The notes under the pieces are model-generated. The model did no database searches. It was not told the DNA's origin and was given only the letters and a program-made list of their open reading frames with translations. From Acholeplasmatales bacterium (GTDB lineage: Bacteria; Bacillota_I; Bacilli_A; Acholeplasmatales; Anaeroplasmataceae), in assembly GCA_900770055.1 (NCBI GenBank), contig CAAGJD010000049.1, positions 1 to 7,999 on the forward strand: a DNA stretch of 7,999 bases, given 5' to 3'. Of this stretch, positions 1 to 6,021 are shown one piece after another (positions within the stretch are counted from its first letter, which is position 1; every line of letters begins with the position of its first letter). The position numbers were made by a program, and so were the translations under genes.

Positions 1-159
1 AATCCAGGGCTTTTATTTTTTTACAGTTGTTATGCTACGAAATGGTAACGTGGTATTTTTGACGCATACAAAAGAAACTGAATTCGCACTTTTACAGCTC
101 ATATTAAAGAATGAAATTGTCTTGTTTTTATGCAAACTTTGTTATTTTGGAATACTTAC

Positions 160-188
160 TAGATAAAGATGCAGTAATTTGTTATAAT
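160..188 (+). promoter_or_regulatory. Probable extended -10 promoter for the Ldh_2 gene
   Basis: A perfect TATAAT lies at 183-188, preceded by TGT at 180-182, which makes an extended -10 element. No good -35 is present at the usual distance (TAGATA at 160-165, 17-base spacer), which is tolerated by extended -10 promoters. Transcription would begin near 195 and leave a leader of about 45 bases before the ATG at 241. The leader shows no obvious structured element. Confidence 0.5.
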
Positions 189-240
189 TTGTTTATAAAT
201 AAATATGTATTAATATTTTGAATTGTGAAAGGAGAATAAA

Positions 241-1350
241 ATGGGAACAAGAATTTTAGATTGGGATTTAGCTTTTAATTTTATTACTGATTCATTTGTA
301 GGCTATGGTGTGCCTAAAGAGGATGCGATGATTTGTGCCGATATATTATTAGAATCAGATAGGCGCGGTATTGAATCACATGGATGTAATAGATTTAAAC
401 CAATTTATATTGATAGAATAGTAGATAAAGTTCAAAATCCCGTTACGAACTTTGAGATAATTAAGGATACTCCTACAACTGCTGTAGTTGATGGACACGA
501 TGGAATGGGTCAGGTTGTTGGCTATAAGGCGATGAGGTTAGCTATAAGTAAGGCTAAACAATATGGTATTGGGATGGTAGTTGCTAGAAATTCCTCTCAC
601 TATGGTATTGCTGGATATTACGCGACTATGGCAACAAAAGAAGGATGCATTGGTATAACTGGTACTAATGCAAGACCAAGTGTTGCTCCTACCTTTGGTG
701 TTGAAGGAATGTTTGGAACCAATCCTTTAACAATTGGCATTCCAACAGATGAAGAATTCGATTTTGTACTAGATTGTGCAACGTCCATTACTCAAAATGG
801 TAAAATTGAATATTATGGCAGAATTAATGAGGAAATTCATCCTGGGACTGTAATTGGAAATGACGGTAATCCTGTTACTGGTGATGCAAAAGAGGGATTA
901 AAAATGATTAGAAATGGAAGTGCTGCCTTAACTACACTAGGTGGAATTGGTGAGGAACTCGGGGGATATAAGGGCTATGGCTATGCTCTTGCTGTTGAAC
1001 TTCTTTCCTGTGCTTTGCAAGACGGATTTTATGGTAAGGACTTATCTGGCAAGGACGAAAATGGAAACAAAACCTCTCCACGATTAGGACACTTTTTTAT
1101 TGCTATAGATACCAATCATTTTTTAGGAGAAGAAGTATGTCGTAAAAAAAGTGGAGATGTTTTAAGATCGATTCGCTCTTCCAAAAAGGCTCCTATGCAA
1201 GATAGAATTTATACAGCAGGAGAAAAGGAATATTTGGTTTGGCTTGATAGAAAGGATAAGGGTGTTCCAATTAGTGAACCTGTACAAAAAGAAATGAGTA
1301 CAGTTAGAGATACATTGAAACTAAATTACGTATTTCCTTGGGAAAAATAG
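241..1350 (+). CDS. Ldh_2/MDH2-family NAD(P)-dependent 2-hydroxyacid (malate/lactate type) dehydrogenase
   Basis: Complete 369-residue protein, a normal length for the Ldh_2 family (malate/L-lactate dehydrogenase type 2, with ureidoglycolate and sulfolactate dehydrogenases). This family is unrelated to the classical Rossmann lactate dehydrogenases. Family landmarks are visible: ESHG at residues 45-48 (His47), SSHYG around His120, a TNARPSVAP stretch near 142-150, GTNP at 159-162, and GGYKGYGYAL around Lys244. These are the usual places of the catalytic and cofactor-binding residues. The enzyme should be cytosolic and interconvert a 2-hydroxyacid and a 2-oxoacid with NAD(P)H. The ATG at 241 has AAAGGAG at 228-234, six bases upstream. 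It is apparently monocistronic. The real substrate (malate, lactate, sulfolactate, aromatic lactate or another) cannot be told from sequence. The family call is firm; the substrate is open. Confidence 0.9.
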   Translation: MGTRILDWDLAFNFITDSFVGYGVPKEDAMICADILLESDRRGIESHGCNRFKPIYIDRIVDKVQNPVTNFEIIKDTPTTAVVDGHDGMGQVVGYKAMRLAISKAKQYGIGMVVARNSSHYGIAGYYATMATKEGCIGITGTNARPSVAPTFGVEGMFGTNPLTIGIPTDEEFDFVLDCATSITQNGKIEYYGRINEEIHPGTVIGNDGNPVTGDAKEGLKMIRNGSAALTTLGGIGEELGGYKGYGYALAVELLSCALQDGFYGKDLSGKDENGNKTSPRLGHFFIAIDTNHFLGEEVCRKKSGDVLRSIRSSKKAPMQDRIYTAGEKEYLVWLDRKDKGVPISEPVQKEMSTVRDTLKLNYVFPWEK

Positions 1351-1352
1351 AT

Positions 1353-1549
1353 AAGTATGAGCCTACTACAATAAATGGAGTAAATGGCTATAGTAATAAG
1401 AATACAGGAACATACATAACTATAGATGGAAATAAAAGATATATCCATTAGGAGTAGTTAAGAATGGAGTAACTACAAGCTACACCTATAAAATTAATGG
1501 ATATAGAATTAAGAAGGCTCATAATGGAGAAGAAATAATCTATTATTAG
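1353..1549 (+). pseudogene. Decayed coding remnant resembling an RHS/YD-repeat protein fragment
   Basis: Two coding-like pieces lie in different frames. The first (1353-1451) ends in a stop at 1449-1451 and reads through Gly/Asn/Tyr-rich sequence such as INGVNGYSNKNTG. The second (1451-1549) ends in TAG at 1547-1549 and contains YTYKINGYRIKKAHNGEEIIYY-like sequence (1481-1546), which follows the YD-repeat pattern Y-x-Y-x-x-x-G-x-R-x-x-K-x-x-x-G. Neither piece has a credible start codon and ribosome binding site, and a -1-type frame change joins them. I infer the relic of the 3' part of a RHS/wall-associated repeat gene, left after deletion or recombination. The call rests on one short motif; non-coding chance similarity is possible. 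Confidence 0.35.
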
Positions 1550-1617
1550 TAGACTGCTAAAAATCATTTTCCTAATTATATTTATACAATTAAAATTTAA
1601 AAGTTATTATAGATGAT

Positions 1618-1705
1618 AACAAATTTACATAAAATTTGTTTATTTTAAATAATATCGAATTATTGTCATTTAAACGGCTTAACAAAAAAATAAATTATTT
1701 GTTAA
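1618..1705. repeat. Two inverted repeats sharing AACAAA/TTTGTT arms, upstream of the T-box promoter
   Basis: The stretch 1550-1713 has no gene and is very AT-rich. It holds a perfect 9-base inverted repeat, AACAAATTT (1618-1626) and AAATTTGTT (1632-1640) around a 5-base loop. It also holds an 8-base pair TTAACAAA (1679-1686) and TTTGTTAA (1698-1705), ending eight bases before the -35 element at 1714. The lack of G+C pairs and T-runs argues against efficient terminators. They may be operator half-sites or simply AT-rich coincidence. Confidence 0.35.
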
Positions 1706-1713
1706 AAATGATA

Positions 1714-1741
1714 TTGACTAATTATATTTTTTTGATATAAT
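1714..1741 (+). promoter_or_regulatory. Sigma-A-type promoter of the T-box/trpXYZ operon
   Basis: TTGACT at 1714-1719 (one mismatch to TTGACA) and a perfect TATAAT at 1736-1741 are separated by 16 bases. Transcription would start near 1748, just before stem I of the T-box leader. This is the strongest promoter match in the window. The downstream leader therefore probably sets the expression level by attenuation. Confidence 0.8.
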
Positions 1742-1747
1742 AAAGGA

Positions 1748-1996
1748 AACCGTTGATTTGGAAGTTAGCCTATTAGCGCATTAATAGAGAGCAGTGGATG
1801 GTGGAAGCATTGCATTAAGCGGATTAGGAAGTGGGCCAAAGAGGGACTAGGTGAAATTAGTAGCTTGGTACGGGAGCTCCCGTTATAGAGTAGGGATTTG
1901 ATGGAATCCTGTCAAAGTGGCTTATATATTAAGCAATTAAGGTGGTACCGCAGGTGAATTATCGCTTGTCCTTTTTTAGGACAAGCTTTTTTTATT
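1748..1996 (+). promoter_or_regulatory. T-box riboswitch leader, tryptophan specifier (UGG)
   Basis: A transcription-attenuating leader that senses uncharged tRNA. Stem I base: TTTGG (1757-1761) pairs with CCAAA (1836-1840); CCTA (1769-1772) pairs with TAGG (1825-1828) above the specifier loop. The AGAGAG motif is at 1786-1791, and the apical GATGGTGGAAGC (1797-1808) sits on a hairpin 1791-1796/1808-1813. In the specifier loop GAA (1828-1830) is followed after one base by TGG (1832-1834), the tryptophan codon. A GC-rich hairpin with CCGTTA (1870-1885) matches the stem II region, and TTTGA/TCAAA (1897-1901/1912-1916) may be stem III. The T-box proper, AAGGTGGTACCGC (1939-1951), carries TGGT (1943-1946) to pair with the tRNA acceptor end. 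AAGG (1939-1942) can pair with CCTT (1970-1973), which competes with the terminator. The class call is firm; the specifier is read by eye. Confidence 0.92.
1964..1996 (+). terminator. T-box-controlled intrinsic terminator
   Basis: A perfect 8-bp stem, GCTTGTCC (1964-1971) with GGACAAGC (1979-1986), has a 7-base loop and is followed by seven T residues (1987-1993). Its 5' arm includes part of the sequence needed for the antiterminator (CCTT at 1970-1973), so the two folds exclude each other. With charged tRNA the terminator should form and stop transcription before the transporter genes. Confidence 0.9.
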
Positions 1997-2061
1997 CTTA
2001 GATCCACTTCCATCAAAATATTTCATAATTAAAAATAATATAATATGAGGAGGAAAAAATT

Positions 2062-3036
2062 ATGAAAAAAATTATTAAATGTTTTGCTGTGTTACTTGTT
2101 ATGCTTGTTAGTGTGTTTACATTAGCAGCATGTGGTGGAAGTGAGGAAACAATAGCTATAGTTAAACTTGGAACTCATACTTCGCTAGATGAAATTGAAG
2201 ATGCTATTGAAGCAGAAATTAAGGAAAAATTACCAAACTATAAAATTAAGAATTATGATTGTAATTTTTCAGCAGATATTATAACAACTAATATCTCTGC
2301 AATTAAATCAAATAAGAATGTTAAGGCTTGTGTTGCAATCGCAACTCCAGTAGCTGCAGTAGCTAAGTCAATGCTTACAAATATTCCTGTAGTATTTGCT
2401 GCAGTATCTGATCCTGTAGCTGCAGGAATTGTTGAAAATATGGAAGCACCAGAAGGAAATGTTACTGGTACATCTGATGCTATTGATATTGCAAAGCTTG
2501 TTGATTTAGCTAAAGAGGTAAATCCTGAAACAAAAACTTTAGGCTATATTTATACTGCGAGCGAAGCTAATTCAGTATCTAATTATGAAAAGCTTTCTAA
2601 ATACGCAAGTGAATCTGGATATACATTAAAGGCTAAGCAAATCTCAAATGCTGCTGAAATAACTGAAGTAGCAAATTCTTTATTGAAAGGCTCAAATAAG
2701 GTTGATGCTTTAATTGTTACAGATGATAATAATGTTGCATCAGCAATGAATGTTTTAGCAGCAATATGTGCTGAGGCAGGTGTTCCATGCTATTGTGCTG
2801 CAGATTCAGAAATTAAAGATGGTGGCTTTATGGGCTATTCAGTAAGCTACACAGCTTTAGGTACAAAAACAGGTAGTATGGTATGTGATATCATTAATGG
2901 AAAAGCAATTAGTGATATTCCAGTTAGTGTTTTTGAATCTTCTGAATTGAATTTATTCTATAATTCAGATTTTGTTAAGAACTCAGGAATAGTAGTACCA
3001 GAAGAATTATTAGCAAAGGCAACTGATTTAAAATAA
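2062..3036 (+). CDS. trpX: ABC transporter substrate-binding lipoprotein, tryptophan type (TrpX-like)
   Basis: Complete 324-residue protein of the ABC_sub_bind family (PF04392/COG2984). It begins with a lipoprotein signal peptide: Lys-rich start, hydrophobic core of about residues 8-20, and lipobox LAAC with the lipidated Cys24. It should be anchored to the outer face of the membrane and deliver its ligand to the permease encoded next. The mature part has the two-lobed binding-protein pattern, including the VAIATPVAAVAK and FAAVSDPVAAG stretches typical of this family. The ATG at 2062 has GAGGAGG at 2047-2053 and follows the Trp T-box leader, which together with the trpYZ-like neighbours supports tryptophan as ligand. 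The protein contains no tryptophan residue. PF04392 members can bind other ligands; the specificity rests on the riboswitch and gene order. Confidence 0.85.
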   Translation: MKKIIKCFAVLLVMLVSVFTLAACGGSEETIAIVKLGTHTSLDEIEDAIEAEIKEKLPNYKIKNYDCNFSADIITTNISAIKSNKNVKACVAIATPVAAVAKSMLTNIPVVFAAVSDPVAAGIVENMEAPEGNVTGTSDAIDIAKLVDLAKEVNPETKTLGYIYTASEANSVSNYEKLSKYASESGYTLKAKQISNAAEITEVANSLLKGSNKVDALIVTDDNNVASAMNVLAAICAEAGVPCYCAADSEIKDGGFMGYSVSYTALGTKTGSMVCDIINGKAISDIPVSVFESSELNLFYNSDFVKNSGIVVPEELLAKATDLK

Positions 3037-3058
3037 TTATTAGAAAGTGGTGAGGGTA

Positions 3059-3979
3059 ATGATTTTTACATTATTATCAATAATGAATCTTGATATATTA
3101 AGTATAGCTTTAGTATTTAGCATTTTAGGCTTTGGAGTATTTATCTCCTTTAGGATATTAAATATAACTGACTTAACAATTGAGGCATCCTATGGCTTTG
3201 GGGCAGCTTTATGTGGATTATGCTGTAAAAGCTTAAACCCAGTTTTAGGTTTAATTATAGCCTTTATAGGTGGTGCAGTAGCTGGAATGTTCACTGCAAT
3301 ATTGCATACAAAATTAAAAATTAATGCAATTTTATCAGGAATATTAACTCTTACCGCTTTTTATTCTATTAATTTAATTGTAACAAATAGTACAACAGTT
3401 ATATCATTTCCAAATAATACTATTTTCCCTCAAAATGATGTTTTAAAGTTCTTTGTTTTACTTGGTATTACATTAATAATTGCATTATTAATATCATTTT
3501 TCTTTAGAACAAAGCTAGGCTTATCATTAAGAGCGACTGGTGATAATGAGCAAATGACCAAAACACAATGTATTTCAACTGATCTAATGAAAATATTAGG
3601 ACTTATGCTATCTAATGGCTTAGTAGCCCTAGCAGGTGCGTTATTTATTCAATTTCAAGGTACATATTTTGCTAATATTGAAAGGGGCGTAATGGTTGTT
3701 GGTGTTGCTACAATAATAATTGGTGAGGTTATTACATTAAAAAAGCACAGTATTGATTTGATTTTAATTGGTATTGTTTGTGGTTCTTTAATATATAGAT
3801 TAATTTATAATATTGCTCTTGAAATAGATTTTTTACAAGCAAGAGATATGCAATTAGTTCAAGCACTTTTCTTAATTGTTATTTTAGTTGGAAGTATTAT
3901 TTTTGATAGATACATCAAAAAGAAAAATATGACTAAGGTTTATGAAAGAATGATGAAGGAGGATAATAAAAATGCTTAA
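3059..3979 (+). CDS. trpY: ABC transporter permease, tryptophan type (TrpY-like)
   Basis: Membrane permease of the LivH/TrpY-like BPD_transp_2 group, 306 residues from the ATG at 3059. I prefer this start to the GTG at 3047 because GGTGAGG (3049-3055) makes a ribosome binding site four bases before it, and that GTG has no such site. Hydrophobic stretches lie around residues 11-31, 43-55, 61-83, 88-108, 129-149, 176-200, about 210-225, 235-255 and 264-283. The conserved cytoplasmic loop LRATGDNEQM (157-166) is typical of the family and is the expected contact with the ATPase. An FRILNITDLT stretch (31-40) is also characteristic. The gene starts 22 bases after trpX and its last 8 bases overlap trpZ. 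No tryptophan residue is present. The family call is strong; the substrate is inferred. Confidence 0.85.
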   Translation: MIFTLLSIMNLDILSIALVFSILGFGVFISFRILNITDLTIEASYGFGAALCGLCCKSLNPVLGLIIAFIGGAVAGMFTAILHTKLKINAILSGILTLTAFYSINLIVTNSTTVISFPNNTIFPQNDVLKFFVLLGITLIIALLISFFFRTKLGLSLRATGDNEQMTKTQCISTDLMKILGLMLSNGLVALAGALFIQFQGTYFANIERGVMVVGVATIIIGEVITLKKHSIDLILIGIVCGSLIYRLIYNIALEIDFLQARDMQLVQALFLIVILVGSIIFDRYIKKKNMTKVYERMMKEDNKNA

Positions 3980-4739
3980 AATTGAGAATTTAACTGTAGG
4001 CTTTAATTTAAATACTCCTTCTGAGAAATTAGTATTAAAGAATTTTAATCTAGAAGTAGAAGATGGTGATTATATTGTTTTATTAGGTTCAAATGGAGCT
4101 GGTAAATCAACATTATTCAATGCTATTTTAGGTTCAATTCCTTATTCAGGAAAAATAATTTTAGATGGAAAAGAAATAGATCATATTTCTCAGCATAAAA
4201 GAGCAAATGATATTGGTGTTGTATATCAAGACCCTTCAAGAGGTACTGCTCCAAATCTTAGAGTTTTTGATAATATGCTTTTATCAACAAGAAGAAAAAC
4301 ATTTTTTGGATTTAAAAAAGCCTTTAGAAATAAAGCTAAAAAGGATTTAATGGATTATGAGTTAGGCTTAGAAAATCAGCTTGATACTTACGCTAATGCT
4401 TTATCTGGAGGTCAAAGACAGGTATTAACCTTATATATGGCAACAAATTATAATCCTAAGCTTTTATTACTTGATGAGCATACTGCAGCATTAGACCCTA
4501 AAACACAGGAAACTGTTATGGGTATTACAAATAAGATTGTTACATCTAAAAAAATTACAACACTTATGATTACACATAATTTAAAGACAGCTTTAGAATA
4601 TGGTAATAGATTAATTATTTTAAACGATGGTAAGGTTGTTGTTGATTTAAAGGGTGAAGAAAAGAAGAATGCTACAGAAAAAGAATTATTAGCTATGTAT
4701 TCAAAGCATTTTTCAGATAATATTTTATTTTCTGAATAA
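3972..4739 (+). CDS. trpZ: ABC transporter ATPase, tryptophan type (TrpZ-like)
   Basis: Complete 255-residue nucleotide-binding subunit with all ABC motifs intact: Walker A GSNGAGKST (39-47), Q-loop Gln86, signature LSGGQRQ (144-150), Walker B LLLLDE (164-169), D-loop ALDP (173-176) and H-loop His202. The LDEHTAALDPKT stretch is characteristic of the ATPases paired with ABC_sub_bind lipoproteins. It would power import through the permease from the cytoplasmic side. The ATG at 3972 has AAGGAGG at 3956-3962 and overlaps the end of trpY by 8 bases, which indicates translational coupling. Like the other two subunits it has no tryptophan. The operon ends at a hairpin just downstream. Confidence 0.9.
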   Translation: MLKIENLTVGFNLNTPSEKLVLKNFNLEVEDGDYIVLLGSNGAGKSTLFNAILGSIPYSGKIILDGKEIDHISQHKRANDIGVVYQDPSRGTAPNLRVFDNMLLSTRRKTFFGFKKAFRNKAKKDLMDYELGLENQLDTYANALSGGQRQVLTLYMATNYNPKLLLLDEHTAALDPKTQETVMGITNKIVTSKKITTLMITHNLKTALEYGNRLIILNDGKVVVDLKGEEKKNATEKELLAMYSKHFSDNILFSE

Positions 4740-4748
4740 TATAGTTTC

Positions 4749-4784
4749 AAAATACTACTTTATAACACATTAAGTAGTATTTTT
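4749..4784 (+). terminator. Terminator of the trpXYZ operon
   Basis: A 12-bp perfect inverted repeat, AAAATACTACTT (4749-4760) and AAGTAGTATTTT (4772-4783), encloses an 11-base loop, starting nine bases after the trpZ stop. The T-run (4780-4784) overlaps the 3' arm. The stem is AT-rich, and because the repeat is symmetrical it has an A-run on the other side. It is probably a moderately strong intrinsic terminator. Confidence 0.75.
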
Positions 4785-4902
4785 GTATTCTTATAGTATT
4801 AATTATTTTAGGTAATTTATTAATTTTTCTTTATGTAATTAAAATTCAGATATATAATGTAAACAAATAAAAAAGCTTATAAATGCAGCAATTTTAGCCT
4901 AT

Positions 4903-4951
4903 GCAACCAAAAGTTGCGTCATTTTCAAACCAAAATTGCTTGTTGCAACCA
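4903..4951. promoter_or_regulatory. Cluster of GCAAC/GTTGC half-sites, candidate XRE operator
   Basis: Upstream of and overlapping the -35 region of the XRE gene there is GCAAC-N5-GTTGC (4903-4917) and the perfect palindrome GTTGCAAC (4942-4949). The 7-mer GCAACCA occurs at 4903 and 4945, 42 bases apart (about four helical turns). AACCAAAA followed by a TTGC occurs at 4905 and 4928, 23 bases apart (about two turns). Symmetric sites with helical phasing around a promoter are expected for a dimeric HTH_XRE repressor that controls its own gene. This function is an inference. Confidence 0.5.
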
Positions 4952-4969
4952 CTACTTTATTGTTATGAT
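4941..4969 (+). promoter_or_regulatory. Promoter of the XRE membrane regulator gene
   Basis: TATGAT at 4964-4969 is preceded by TGT (4961-4963), an extended -10. A weak -35, TGTTGC (4941-4946, 17-base spacer) or TTGCAA (4943-4948, 15-base spacer), lies inside the palindrome GTTGCAAC. A protein bound there would block RNA polymerase. Transcription would start near 4976. Confidence 0.55.
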
Positions 4970-4995
4970 AAAGACGGTTAATGGAGGGGGAACTT

Positions 4996-5901
4996 ATGAA
5001 TTTAGAAATTGCAAATCGTTTACAAAAATTAAGAAAAGAAAAAGGATATTCTCAAGAACAATTAGCTGATGCTTTAGGAATATCTCGACAAGCAGTATCA
5101 AAGTGGGAAAGGGCTGAGGCGTCACCTGATACTGATAATTTAATTTTACTTGCTAGATTATATGGTATTTCACTAGATGAATTATTATCTACTGATGAGA
5201 ATACTGAGGATATTAAAAAAGAAAATCAAGCTAAGGAAGAAGAAAAGATAAAAGAAGAGCCTAACAATGAAACTAATGATAATAATTCTTATGACAAAGT
5301 AAATATTGGTTCAAAGGGAATTGATATTGAGGATTCTGATGGAAGTAAGGTACATATTGGCTTAGATGGTATTCGAATCTTTGATAGTGAGGAAGATGAA
5401 GAAATCAATTTAGGTGTCAAAGGTTTTAAAGTAGAAAGCAATAAAACTCCTAAGGGCTTAAAGATTGCTAGAGATTTATTTAGTGGATTAGCTGTTATGG
5501 GTTCTATTATAGCTTATATTGTTTTAGGTTGTTTTTGGAATCTATGGCATCCAGCTTGGATAATATTCTTAGGAATTCCACTTATTTGTAGTATTCCTGA
5601 TGTCATTTATAAAAGAAGATTAGCAAAATTTCCATATCCAGTTTTAGTAGTAATTGTCTATTTATTATTAGGCTTTTTAATTAATGGCTGGCATCCTTAT
5701 TGGTTTTTATTCTTAACTATTCCTGTATATTACATTATAGTTAACCCAATAGACAAATTAATTAGAAGAGATAAAAGAAATATTATGATTGACGGTGAAA
5801 GTATATCTGATGTTAATTTGAAGGATTTAAAAGGAAAAAAATTCACTATAGAAGCAGATGGAAAGACTATAATCATTGATACAAACGAAGAAAATGAATA
5901 A
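4996..5901 (+). CDS. XRE-family HTH regulator with four-helix membrane domain
   Basis: A 301-residue protein. Residues 3-64 form an HTH_XRE (HTH_3) DNA-binding domain, with the recognition region GISRQAVSKWE (28-38) and the usual SLDELL end (59-64). Residues 67-98 are a charged, low-complexity linker. Residues 101-147 hold three short repeats of the form h-x-h-G-x-x-G-h-x-h (at 102, 119 and 137), probably beta strands. Residues about 163-252 form four membrane helices in two hairpins, each with a W-H-P-x-W turn (184-188 and 232-236). A polar C-terminal tail follows. I choose the ATG at 4996 because GGAGGGG (4983-4989) precedes it; the in-frame ATG at 4981 would lie inside that site and almost at the transcription start. 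It is a stand-alone gene with terminators on both sides. It is probably a membrane-tethered transcription regulator; the signal sensed is unknown. Confidence 0.85.
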   Translation: MNLEIANRLQKLRKEKGYSQEQLADALGISRQAVSKWERAEASPDTDNLILLARLYGISLDELLSTDENTEDIKKENQAKEEEKIKEEPNNETNDNNSYDKVNIGSKGIDIEDSDGSKVHIGLDGIRIFDSEEDEEINLGVKGFKVESNKTPKGLKIARDLFSGLAVMGSIIAYIVLGCFWNLWHPAWIIFLGIPLICSIPDVIYKRRLAKFPYPVLVVIVYLLLGFLINGWHPYWFLFLTIPVYYIIVNPIDKLIRRDKRNIMIDGESISDVNLKDLKGKKFTIEADGKTIIIDTNEENE

Positions 5902-5911
5902 AATTTATATG

Positions 5912-5957
5912 AATCTAGATGACTAATCTAATATGGTTTAGGTATCTAGATTTTTTT
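5912..5957 (+). terminator. Terminator of the XRE regulator gene
   Basis: AATCTAGAT (5912-5920) pairs with ATCTAGATT (5944-5952), and the stem continues inward with imperfect pairing. A T-run at 5951-5957 follows the loop side directly. It lies ten bases after the stop codon of the regulator. Confidence 0.75.
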
Positions 5958-6021
5958 CTTAACGAGAATAATAGATTATTAGAATTTGTTTTTAAAATAT
6001 TTTGTTTTTTGTCTTTTTTTC

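Noticed and set aside
7..22. GGGC followed by a T-run, possible tail of an upstream terminator
   Set aside because: The 5' arm of any hairpin would lie outside the window, so the structure cannot be shown.
2..166. Open frame from the window edge, with an ATG at 32 and a stop at 164
   Set aside because: The translation is short, hydrophobic and of no recognisable family, and the ATG has no ribosome binding site. It could be the tail of an upstream gene but I cannot support that.
1870..1883. Perfect palindrome ACGGGAGCTCCCGT as a protein-binding operator
   Set aside because: It sits inside the T-box leader next to the conserved CCGTTA of the stem II region, so an RNA hairpin explains it.
3047..3058. 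GTG start at 3047 for the permease
   Set aside because: The GTG overlaps the GGTGAGG ribosome binding site that serves the ATG at 3059; no better site lies upstream of the GTG.
4448..4750. Open frame of 100 codons on the minus strand
   Set aside because: It lies antisense to the intact ABC ATPase gene and the terminator, has Phe/Ser/Val-rich content typical of an antisense shadow, and no ribosome binding site.
4981..4995. ATG start at 4981 for the XRE regulator
   Set aside because: This codon is part of the ATGGAGGGGG segment that serves as ribosome binding site for the ATG at 4996, and it lies about five bases from the predicted transcription start. The HTH domain begins properly from 4996.
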